Below are positions 54,739-64,000 of a stretch of 64,000 bases of DNA, one piece after another. Each line of letters opens with the position of its first letter. Position 1 is the first letter of the stretch. Below the pieces are notes generated by a model. It was given only the letters and a program-made list of their open reading frames with translations, was not told the origin of the DNA and did no database searches. Source of the DNA: Rhyzopertha dominica (taxonomy: Eukaryota; Arthropoda; Insecta; Coleoptera; Bostrichidae); NCBI GenBank assembly GCA_025024175.1, contig QCXZ01000001.1, positions 39,736,942 to 39,800,941 of the forward strand. The letters run 5' to 3'. The translations under genes were made by a program, and so were the position numbers.

Positions 54739-55250
54739 ACCTGAGCGCATATTGTTTTGATTTTAATGTCCTTTATTTGGCATATTGTTGGAAATAGATT
54801 GGCTTAAACACAGTTTCTTTTTTTTGCCTTTTCGCAGGCTTTCCTGCTTGTTTCCTTTTTGATCCGCGTGATCCACTTTTTCGCTGTAGGGCTGTAGGTT
54901 CTCAATTTACCAGACGTGTTAGCAAAAAAATATTTCAACTAAGTATCTGTAGTGATTTGTTCTAAGTGCTAAGATCATTTAGTTGCTTTAACATGCTTCT
55001 GTCAATTTGTTGTTGTTTGTTCTCGCTGGAATCTTCTTCATTAATTGTCTGTGGTTTGCCGGCGAATTCAAGTCCTACAGGATTGCCGATTTTTGAATAA
55101 GTTAAGCATAAGGTGACACAATTTCCTTTCTACTGGTTAAACGTTATGTTGTCAAGTTATAAAACTACAAATAACCATTCAATTTATCGCCAAAAGTATA
55201 AAATTGCCGTATAATAACAATGCTTATCGAAATATAACAATTAAGAAGCT

Positions 55251-55560
55251 ATGTACTACCGCACATTTATTTGTTTGTCTGCTCTATGCGACCTTAAATT
55301 TCACGAAATCGCATGTTAAACAGCAAATTTAGCAAAACTCAAACTATGATAACCTCAAATACAATTAAAAGGTAAATGGAACTTGTGAAGTGGCACTTAA
55401 TTGTAAAAATAGAGCACCTAACCTATTCCGTTTTATAACTGTTCAGAGCATATTAAAAGTTTTTATTCCATTTTCTTATGTGACGCCATCCTATTGCTAA
55501 AATCTAACACTTTCAAGTTATCGCCATCTACCGGTATGATTTGAAACTTCTGTCTAAGAG
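55251..55560. repeat. Decayed relative of the hAT element, internal part only
   Basis: ACCGCACATTTATTTGTTTG through AGAGCACCTAACCTATTCCG to CATCTACCGGTATGATTTGA follows 54229-54560 in order and orientation with about a quarter of positions changed. The CAGTGGCGG ends are missing. It lies about 0.5 kb right of the complete copy. Confidence 0.75.
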
Positions 55561-57778
55561 GGCATGACAGATGGTAAAGATCGTTATCCTTTTAAGTGGA
55601 GTTATCCGTAATCTCTAATGTTAGATTTTTAAAACAACAAAAAGCTGTCACGCCTGTAACTCAAGCATGACACTTGATATTTGAAATACTCCCTACCTTA
55701 TTGACGTACGACAGAAGTTACGCTTGTGGGAGGCTTTGGGACGCTGCGTTGGAGAAATAAAGAAAATAAAGTTTTTCATTTTATCCTGTTTTAAATTGGA
55801 ATCTGCACCATTACCTCCGCCACACTCAAGGTTACTGAACCTGACAAACTTAAAACTATAACAACTACTAGTAGTTAATATCATTTTTTGTTCAATTTCA
55901 AATTAGCAGGATAAATATAGTTTTTAATTAATTTAAAAAATTTTAACTATAAATATTACATGTACACCAGAAGAAGTCTAATAACAAGTCATTTTATGTA
56001 CCAAGCCATAAACACCTCATTTGTTAAAATCATTTGGGACGTAATCATGTTTCATTTACGCACAATGCAATTGTAAGACTTTATAATTATGTTTGTATTT
56101 ATTGGAGATAAAAGGAAACTAAATAACGAGAAAGTAAGTCTAATGTCTTACAAAAGGAGGCTACTGTAATTGAAATTTGCATTGGAGAGCAGATATACCA
56201 GAAAAACTAGATGTTTCCCTGATTTCGGCTGGTGTGTATTTCAGTCCAATACCAGGGACCAAAAACTTAAAACAGTAAAAATTAGGAACCATCAGAATAA
56301 CTGTTCCTTGTGTGCATATTGCAGCAGTTTAACATTCGTCTTGTAGTTTTTGGTTTACTTATTAGTCACATCGCTGAGCCCTAAAGTTACCAGGCACAAC
56401 AGACGATCTTCGCTCATTGTGTAATCCGAAAAGCGTCCTGTTCGTTAACAATGGAGTGTAGAAGAAATGGAATAACTCTAATTTAAAGTGGGTGTGTCTA
56501 ATGAATGTGTAAGTCATACTTCTGCGGGTTTTACACTCGCGATGTCTCAAATGAAAATGCGTAACATATAATGATCACGGAGATGAAAGGAACTTTCTCT
56601 TTGATGATATCGAATCGAGAATTTTGTTTCTGATATGTGTGCCCATTAATGTAAGATTGAGTATCTGTTATACGAACCTGCAGAACGCAAGAAAATTGAT
56701 TTCAACGGTTTTTTTTAAATTAAAAATAACATCAACCATATAAATTTGGTAATTACTATTACGCAAATATATAATATATTTTTGGCAACATAGTCGATTG
56801 GTTATTTTTGTACATATTATGATGATGTAATGTATACAAACGAGACTGATTAATTATTGTTAGCGCTGGAGATGAACAAAAGCTTATTTCGATTTCTCAG
56901 TAGTTTCAAACCTGGTTCACTTAAGCAAATTACTATTTAAAAATGAACCCTAAGAATTATACGAAATATAACCGAGATAATTAAATTCCAAGTTCAGCAC
57001 AGTATCTTAAGTTTCAAACCAACCTGGCTTCTAATAATCATTAGAATGATTTTTACCGTATAAACTCGTTTTGTACCGCAAAACAATTTCAGCTTTCTAT
57101 TCAGAAATAAATGAATAATGAATGTCAAAACAGTGAAAAAAGTATATTTTCAGAATTCGATCTGATAGTAAAATTTAGGTCTTTTCCGTACAATCAAATG
57201 TTCTATATATTACTATTCTACATCTGGACTTGACAGATGGCTACTATCAGGGCTACTTGACGGAACGAGACATTGCTACGAAATTTTTCGAATTATTTTG
57301 TTTCAGTTGGATGCTATACGTGCTACTTACTGCCCTTTCTACATTTTGAAGACTCTTGATTGTTACTACAAGCGACCGTTAGCTTATATTATACACGAGT
57401 AGGTCATGGTTACATTATGTTAAATACAGCACCTTACCGATGCAATCCACATGAAGAATTGGAAAAAGTAAAGACATTATTTTGCTAAGATATATTACCG
57501 ACCAACTTTCGCGCGTTTTGGTTTGAATTACTTTAGAAAATGCTAGGATTGTTAAAGCTATAAATCAACAAACAAAATATTCTGGACTGTTTCATCGGTC
57601 CTCGTTCGTGTTTTTGAGATGATCGCCGTTGGTGGATATTTGCTGTAGAAGACCTAGTAGGCAAGTTTGTTTAAGATTGGGCACCTGTCATAAAACTGAT
57701 AATAGTGCGCGATTCACAAGCATCATAATTTATAAATGTTGATGTTTATTTTGTGGAGTCCTTTTGTGTTAATTTTTC
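55561..57778. other. No feature recognised
   Basis: AT-rich sequence without motifs on either strand. Confidence 0.4.
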
Positions 57779-57901
57779 TTATTGTACTTATTTGTAGGTT
57801 CTGGCTCCTTATTTTTATAAATTAAAGACACGTTTTTCTAATAATATGATGTTTCGACCTATAATTTAGGTCTTTGTCGAACCTACAAATAAGTACAATA
57901 A
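57779..57901 (-). repeat. Perfect 23-bp inverted repeat around a hammerhead-like core
   Basis: TTATTGTACTTATTTGTAGG continuing TTC at 57779-57801 is exactly inverted at 57879-57901, with 77 bp between. On the minus strand the inner sequence reads TCGACAAA, stem GACCT/AGGTC (57868-57872 and 57856-57860), then GAAAC (57851-57855) and ATC. This is the same arrangement as in the Penelope ends of this window and resembles a hammerhead ribozyme with a damaged CUGANGA box. Confidence 0.6.
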
Positions 57902-59719
57902 CATAATTTATAAAGTTTACCGCTTCGAAATGGCAATTTAGGGTTTCTGACCAGAGTATGTCAGGATCATAAACAAGTAACAGTTTTCGAATTCTACCTC
58001 TTTGTATCGCTCAGGTTTTTTTTGCTTAGATTACTTCTTATAAATCGTCGAAGTTAGACTAAACAAACCACGATCTTTAATTTTAATGGTTCTCCGTTTT
58101 ACAAGATAATATCCGTCTTATGTTATGTATTATCCGTACGTGCTACTGTAGGTATCACATTTTCTGTAGCACTTGATCTTCCCAGGAAGTTTGTTAATAC
58201 ATCTACAAAATAGCCATTATTTTTAAACTTATTAACTGCTTAATGTTTAAGTGATCCAAATCGAATCAAGATTTTGGTCTTACGTTGTCCTTATAACTTT
58301 ACATTTTCTTTTTGAACTTTGTTCATTTTGGTTTTTCTTGCTTTGCCATCTGATTAAGCCGGTCTTGCATAAGTATGAAGACATGCTGGAGTGGTGAGTA
58401 AAGCCGACCGCGGCGCTGCGAGTGAAGCAACGAATTCAAATGTTTTGCTTATTAGTTATGCGGAGTGCAACAGTAGCAAGAATATCGGCGTTGCAATTTT
58501 TAGACAGAATAGAGCAGAGAAATGCCTTCAAACATATTTGTTGTTTGCTGTTTGTCAATATGTAATAATTCCTGACAATTATTTGGGACCAGAAGGATGA
58601 AATTGTATATACAAATGATGGAATTCACGATGACTTTTGACTTTTGTTTCTTTTGATATAGAGTCTGATATGTTTAAAACTTTCTCCTATTTAGGTTAGG
58701 TTTCTCTCTTGTGGGAAGTGTGGACAGATATATATCTTGTGTAAACATAATCATTTTATTCTTATCTTGTGCATTGCCGCGATTGTGAGGTTGATCAGCT
58801 AGTTGACCGGCTCACATATCCCGGTTGCCTTTGGACATCGGGGGATTTGTAGTTACTGTAGCAGCATCATTTCTTCTATATACGTTGTTTCTTTTCAACG
58901 TAATCTCCTAGATTACGAATGAGTGGGTTATCGAGAACATGTGTTGTAGAGGGATTTGGCTCCTGCTTCTTGAATGGATCCGAATCACCTTATAGATCAA
59001 TAGTTTGTTGTCGCTGCTCAGCCTTATGATGCAGTTTAGCAGGCAATAGAGGTTGGTCAGTGCAGCCGCCCGTCGTCTTGTTGGCTAGATCTTGGAATTA
59101 TATCTTCCACAGCATGGCTTTTGTCGATGAAGATACTTGGCGTGCCCTTTTCACGGGATGTCACGGTCAAAATACAACAACAATACAGAGCTCTTTGCGG
59201 CATTAATTCTTATTCTCAATAAGGAAAACCCGACTTCTAGANCATCAGAGGCTTNCTGTAGGCGTTAAGAAATCATAGGTGGATCTACTTCTTGTGAAGA
59301 TGGCGGAGTCGTCTGCGCAGAACAGCGAGTTTGCTGTTTCTGTCTTCGGGATGTCTCGCGTTAAAGCGGTGGAAGTGTACATAAACGCTTCTCTGGATAA
59401 TATACATATATTTTGCAAAAAACTTTATTTTCTGCGTTTCGAATAAAGGTCTCCTAGTGCACTAGGAGTTTCACGTAATCTATAATCTATTCTTACGTGC
59501 CGGTGGATAATGTGACGTCATTAGTATCATCTATGGACCAGAGCTGCACTTGTCGAACCCGTACTCGTAAACTATATGTAATTAAAAGTGAAACCCTATT
59601 ATTATGTTTGTCCGTATACGTTTACTTTTCTCTCTCGAATTCCTAAGTCCACAGGCTCGCGGTTGTGGTGAATGTTGAGAATGAAGCAGTTTGATTGAGA
59701 TACGTGTGAGCATTGTGGA
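57902..59719. other. No feature recognised
   Basis: Moderate GC between 58.7 and 59.4 kb without a motif I can assign. The frame at 58391-58600 (69 codons) has no family match by eye. Confidence 0.35.
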
Positions 59720-61060
59720 GTTATGGGGGTACGAACTTGCAGATGATTTCTCTAGAAATATTCCAGGTTGCGAAAAAGTGTGATATTCTGGAAGATTCAA
59801 CAGAAGACGACCAAACAACTAGGTGTGAAATATTGATGAAACCGTCTTGGTGGAAGTGGAATTTTCGACGTTTCGAGAATGTCATAGAATATTCTGGAAG
59901 ATTCAATAGTAGGCATTCTCACAGTTTGCCGAGACTGTATCGCGGTGGGTAACTCAAAAATGGATGTCTCGAGAAAATTTGATAAAATACTAGAACACCC
60001 CCAAGTGTGGCACATTGCTGAAACTATCTCGCGATTGTAGAAATAGAAAAATAGAGGGCAATGGTATCATTCTGTCAGCAATGAACTGACACGATGACAA
60101 AGCCACCTTCCTAAAGGAAGTGACCCGTAAGCTAATAAGTTGGCACGCACCTGATTACATAAACAACCTGACAGCAGGCATCCACAGCTTGCTGACAGGC
60201 AAGGACCGACATATATAAAAATGCATGTCTATGCTAAGCTGTCTGCACCACAACCAAATACAGATAACACTATTTGATTACAGCTCATCAGTGTAGTTTA
60301 GGTCCAATACAGACAGCATGCCCTTTGGTATATAAACAATATATAGACAAGTTCTATGCCATGCTGCCTGCATTAGACCTAAGCTATAGTGATGAGCTGT
60401 AATGACCGCGAAATAGATCTGTCTGTAGTTGGTTGCGGTGCAGACAGCAAATTATAATAGACATGGATTTTTATGTCAAAAAACATTGTAGAACATTTGA
60501 CCAAGATTAGAGAACCCTCAAGTGTGGCACATTGCCAAAACTGTCTCACGCTAAAAAAATAAAAACAAAATCAACTTTTCGAGAAGATAGTAGAGTATTC
60601 TGGAAAATTCAACACAAGACGAGAGAAACTGCAGTTTGCCGAAACCGTCTCGCGGTGGTGACCTTAAAAATTGACGTTTCGGAAATGGCAGAATACATTA
60701 TAGAAAATTTGACGAAGGCTAGAGAATCCTCAAGTGTGGCATATTGCCGAAGCTGTGTTGCGATGGAAAAATGAAGAATCGATGTTTCGAGAAGATTATA
60801 ATATGTAGAACATTCTGGAAAATTAATCAACAGACAAAAGAACCTCTACCTAAGTGTGGCTCATTACAGTAAACGTCTCGTGGCGGAGATGTTGAGAATC
60901 GGAGTTTTGAGAAGGTCATAGGACATACAGGAACATTCAATAGAAGAGGGGCAAGAACTCGAAAGTGTCATCAATTATCACTACTCGAAAGAGCCCGTAA
61001 GTGTGGCACATTGACAAAACTATCTCTCAATGAAGACGTTCAAAATCGACGGGAACGTTT
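59720..61060 (+). repeat. Degenerate satellite-like repeat, about 120-bp unit, interrupted
   Basis: The units repeat the order GTGTGGCACATTGCCGAAAC, TGTCTCGCGGTGG, AATCGACGTTTCGAGAA, ATATTCTGGAAAATTCAACA, GAAGACGAGAGAAC.TCAA. Copies can be followed at about 59750, 59850, 59980, 60510, 60640, 60730, 60850 and 61000. The block is split at about 60040-60500 by an unrelated dispersed repeat. The small open frames here on both strands (for example 59713-59952, 60532-60774) are by-products of the repeat. Confidence 0.78.
60060..60476. repeat. Inserted dispersed repeat with foldback, related to 14.2 kb
   Basis: At 60218-60335 GTCTGCACCACAACCAAATA, ATTACAGCTCATCA and CAATACAGACAGCATG appear. They are inverted at about 60345-60476 as TGCATTAGACCTAAG, ATGAGCTGTAAT and TAGTTGGTTGCGGTGCAGAC. 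To the left, GATGACAAAGCCACCTTCCT and AAAGGAAGTGACC match the 14.2-kb copy. It interrupts the satellite array. Confidence 0.68.
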
Positions 61061-61701
61061 AGAGTACACGTTCACCACAGAGACGGGTGGGTGATATTGT
61101 TAATTGCTAATAGATGGCATATTGTCGCCCACAATTAGTAATATCATATTTGCCATATGAGTTGCCGAAGATTTAACGCTATTAGTAATATGGCCTATTC
61201 TAATTAACCGCTCTTTCAAAAAATTGTAAATGTTGAGCTATGGTGGACCGAATTGTCGAACTAAACGTGAAAGTAACAGTAGTTATCAATCGTTTTGGCA
61301 AGTTATGCATCTGTACAATAAATAATACTCGTAAAACAAAAAAAAATAGGTACGATACAAATTTTTTAAAGGAGTTTTATTGTGTAAATAATGGAATTGT
61401 AAAAAATGTTTACTGACAGTTTGCGAAATAAAAGTTGGGAACAATTCAAGTAAACATACTTAACAGATCAGTCCTCCTTCCTTTCTTCCATTAGAGGGTG
61501 GGTGCTGCTAACATTATTTCAGGCTACTTTATCTAGTGGTCGCGAACTATTGTGGGTAAGTAAGTACTTGATATTGTTTCAATACCGAATATTTACGATT
61601 CGTACCTGTAGCAAAATTCTAAATACTGTCATATATTGAATTTATTCTAAATTCATTTAATCAAATTGTTACACATTCTAGAACAAAACGTTTACTAATT
61701 A
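61061..61701. other. No feature recognised
   Basis: AT-rich flank of the LTR element, with no motif. Confidence 0.35.
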
Positions 61702-62111
61702 TGTCAGCATATTTGTGTCATTGCACTTCCCGCTAGCACCGAGTATAATGCTAGCGCAGCATTATGACGTATTAGCGAGTTGAGTATAAATACTCGGATA
61801 AATCAATCGTGAATAACTAGGAACTGGGAAATAACTTAGAGTACTGCACAATGTAAAACGTTGTCCCTCTGGCCGGAGCTAGTCCTCCTAGCACAATGTA
61901 AGAAACCAGGTAAATTATTCAGTAGTCATTCTAATATATTTCTGTGTTACAGTTATTAATGTGTATTTTATGTTACTTGTTCTACAGATTTCTTTGTTAA
62001 TAAATAGTTGTTTAGAACCTAAGTCGTATCTCTCCTGCCTTCGCCCCTAGTTCTTTGTTTCAGGTAATCACTAGCACAACGGCGCACAGCCCAAGTCCGA
62101 GGGTTGTGACA
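61702..62111 (+). repeat. Putative 5' LTR of the edge gypsy-type element
   Basis: It runs from TGTCAGCATATT to GTTGTGACA, holds a TATAAATA box and an AATAAA signal about 210 bp apart in promoter-then-polyA order, and lies 650 bp before a Gag-like frame. The boundaries are inferred from TG..CA and from content only, since the partner LTR is outside the window. TGGTGG-type sequence just after it may be the primer site, but I could not match it to a tRNA. Confidence 0.5.
61785..61792 (+). promoter_or_regulatory. TATA box in the putative LTR
   Basis: TATAAATA within GAGTATAAATACTCGG, itself a short palindrome, upstream of the LTR poly(A) signal. Confidence 0.5.
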
Positions 62112-62285
62112 TGTGGTGGAGGCGCTCTTTCGATCCAGATGTACCCAGTGTGACAAATGGTGGTGGTCTACAACAAAATGAAAATTAACCTTTTAACCAA
62201 CATTAAACCTATCCATTATTCCTTATTACTTAAGAGTATGGGAAGACGGTCAGCAAAGGGGTTCAAGGCTTTCAGCTCGTTCTAA

Positions 62286-62450
62286 AGCTAAGAGGTCAGC
62301 CACATAAGTCTGCGTAAACCCTCATAGCCTCAGACTGTTGGTTGTAGGCAGGCAGATCTAGCTAGTATAGCTAAAAGGTCAGCCAGATAAGTCTGCGTAA
62401 ACCCTCATAGTCTCAGACTGTTGGTTGTAGGCAGGCAGATCTAGCTTGCG
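62286..62450 (+). repeat. 83-bp tandem duplication in the element leader
   Basis: Two head-to-tail copies starting AGCTAAGAGGTCAGCC and AGCTAAAAGGTCAGCC, with only a few differences (for example CCACATAAG versus CCAGATAAG). They lie between the putative LTR and the gag start. Confidence 0.9.
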
Positions 62451-62761
62451 TGAGCCAAGCCGAGGTCCTCCTAAACAGATCGAACCTCATATTTCTATTT
62501 ATTCCTTATTTAACCAAAATAAAAAGCACAGGCAGTCATTACAAATGGGCATTTATACGAAGAAGTTCTGCAACCCATGCCAAGAGGAGGAACCCACCAT
62601 CCAAAGTAAGAAATATAATTGACCCCCTACCACCCACCCCAAACTGCGGCTTAGGTTCACACTATCAGATTTTTATAACAATTTAATGTAAATGCAAATG
62701 CGTTTGTTAAAATATTTTTGCAGAAAATAGGTATTTCGAAATAGAAGCACATAGGGAAGCA

Positions 62762-64000
62762 ATGGCCAACAAAGTAACCATCGAAGAAGCCTTAAGAAAC
62801 CGCCCACCTCCTGTATTTCCAAAGTTTCGAGCACCTTCAATTTTTAATCCTGCTGCAGATAACCCAATAATCTTTATTAGGCAATATGACGAAATTTCTG
62901 ATTTTAATGGTTGGCAAGATAACTATAAAATTCTATATTTAGGTAATTTCTTGCACGAAGCTTCACGAATTTGGTATAGCAAGTACATCAATGAACAAAG
63001 TAATTTAGGTAAAAGCTGGTATCAAATCAAACAAGATTTTATAGATCAATTTGGTGGTATTTATGCCCTAAGAAAATTAAAATTTGAATTAAATTCCAGA
63101 AAACAATCAGAAACAGAAGATATCAAGCAATATTTTTACGATTTAGTTGTTTTGGCACACAATGTAGATCCCAACATGTCATTTGAAAAATTTCGTGATC
63201 ATTTTGAATTCGGACTACATCCATCATTTTATGAATCATATTATTTGTTAAACTACAAAGTAAGCAGCAAAGAGGAACTTCAAAGTTTAGTTTTGCATTT
63301 AAGCGATGTAAGAGAAAGGGTATCATCGACTCAAATTCCAAAAACACATTTTTTAAATTTAAAAGAAGCAATTTCAATAACTAACGATAAACCTCAATTT
63401 TCAAAACATTTAGAACATAACGTACAAAATGCCTACAAAATATCCAAACATAATAGTTTAAATAATTTCAAGACTTACTACAAAAATCAAAAAGGGATTA
63501 ATATTAATAACTTAATAACCAAAGATAATTTAAAACTTATTGCTGCTAAAAATTATATTTTAAGATCTAATGTAGAAATTAAAGTAAAATTGTTAAACTT
63601 GCATCCCAGAGTAACGTTAAATAATTTTGAAAATTTCGAATTTAGGGAAAACAAAAATCTTTTCCGAAGAAAAGGTATTGCTTGTGAAGGCTTTACATTC
63701 ATTGGAAATAATCTGTACATTACATTAATTTTAAAGTGTACCATGCGCCAGGCAATTTTTAAAGGGACAATTTTGGGTTATTTGTGCAAAAAGAGAAATG
63801 AAATAGTATCAAATTCCACAGTTCTAACTCTGCTAGAAAATTCGGGGACAGTTGGATTAGAAAAACACAAACGTTTCGAGAAGACAGATCAAGAGGGTAA
63901 AAGAGATTCTCAAATGTCTAGGGCCAACAAAGTTAATAAATTTGACAATAAAGAAAATTTTTCAAATATAAATGTAATATGCAGTAAACTCAAGGTAAAA
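62762..64000 (+). CDS. gag: Gag-like frame of a Ty3/gypsy-type element, runs off the window
   Basis: From ATG 62762 the frame is open for 413 codons to the window edge (open from 62711). Residues about 15-190 follow the retrotransposon capsid pattern: PPPVFPKFRAPSIFNPAADN, ILYLGNFLHEASRIWYSKY, W.QIKQDFIDQFG and LKFELNSRKQSETEDIKQYF. Residues about 250-345 differ: ILRSNVEIKVKLLNLHPRVT, LFRRKGIACEGF, NNLYITLILKCTM and FKGTILGYLCKKR. This resembles the dUTPase-like beta-barrel that many gypsy Pol proteins carry between protease and RT. No CCHC zinc knuckle and no DTG/DSG protease motif appear between the two. Codon use is AT-rich with no stops, suggesting a young copy. A putative LTR with TATA lies upstream. 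The dUTPase-like reading is an inference. Confidence 0.8.
   Translation, partial: MANKVTIEEALRNRPPPVFPKFRAPSIFNPAADNPIIFIRQYDEISDFNGWQDNYKILYLGNFLHEASRIWYSKYINEQSNLGKSWYQIKQDFIDQFGGIYALRKLKFELNSRKQSETEDIKQYFYDLVVLAHNVDPNMSFEKFRDHFEFGLHPSFYESYYLLNYKVSSKEELQSLVLHLSDVRERVSSTQIPKTHFLNLKEAISITNDKPQFSKHLEHNVQNAYKISKHNSLNNFKTYYKNQKGININNLITKDNLKLIAAKNYILRSNVEIKVKLLNLHPRVTLNNFENFEFRENKNLFRRKGIACEGFTFIGNNLYITLILKCTMRQAIFKGTILGYLCKKRNEIVSNSTVLTLLENSGTVGLEKHKRFEKTDQEGKRDSQMSRANKVNKFDNKENFSNINVICSKLKVK

Noticed and set aside
1..64000. CRISPR arrays, bacterial operons, rRNA or tRNA genes
   Set aside because: None seen. The direct repeats present are diverged satellites of about 120 bp or transposon parts without short regular spacers, and the genes are spliced.

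Overview
This window looks like a repeat-rich animal genome, most likely an insect. It is AT-rich, has no dense gene packing, carries spliced genes with GT..AG introns, and is full of decayed Tc1/mariner, hAT, LINE, Ty3/gypsy, BEL/Pao-like and Penelope-like elements of the kinds common in arthropods. The order cannot be fixed from sequence alone. I found two host genes I can name. The first is the last coding exon of an FBXO45/Fsn-type F-box/SPRY protein (plus strand, 4635-4729), whose earlier exons must lie to the left of the window. The second is a complete TMEM164 orthologue on the minus strand (coding span 27178 to 16137, five coding exons, 287 aa). The two genes are convergent, with about 11 kb of transposon-filled DNA between them.

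Left part (1-16 kb): an intron and 3' end of the Fsn gene, two Tc1-like relics (2.5-4.0 kb), a LINE relic split by a Tc1-like element with doubled inverted ends (7.2-9.9 kb), a second LINE relic on the minus strand (10.3-11.5 kb) and a very young-looking 175-bp palindromic MITE (12.4 kb). Middle (16-27 kb): the TMEM164 gene. Its introns hold a foldback element carrying a LINE fragment, one copy of a 0.9-kb dispersed repeat, a hAT MITE with 8-bp target duplication inside a second palindrome, and a head-to-head Penelope-like element with GIY-YIG endonuclease remains. That Penelope copy is itself interrupted by a shrunken LTR element with a 5-bp target duplication and a tRNA-Phe primer site.

Right part (27-64 kb): mostly gene-free. 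It holds mariner-type transposase relics (25.7, 28.1, 45.1 and 53.7 kb), two degenerate tandem repeats of about 120 bp (29.8 and 59.7-61.1 kb), two more copies of the 0.9-kb repeat, a MITE at 41.2 kb, a headless but open gypsy pol frame (46.1-49.0 kb) lying between unrelated 27-bp inverted repeats, a hAT element with a perfect 8-bp duplication (54.1 kb), and the start of a Ty3/gypsy-type element at the right edge. That last element has a putative 5' LTR, a leader with an 83-bp duplication, and a 413-codon open Gag-like frame running off the end.

The most unusual points are the nested Penelope/BEL structure with hammerhead-like motifs in the Penelope ends, the TMEM164 intron of only 51 nt that keeps the reading frame open, and the edge Gag frame that seems to run from capsid into a dUTPase-like module without a visible zinc knuckle or protease. 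I see no sign of a new defence or signalling system. Everything named here rests on motif reading by eye.
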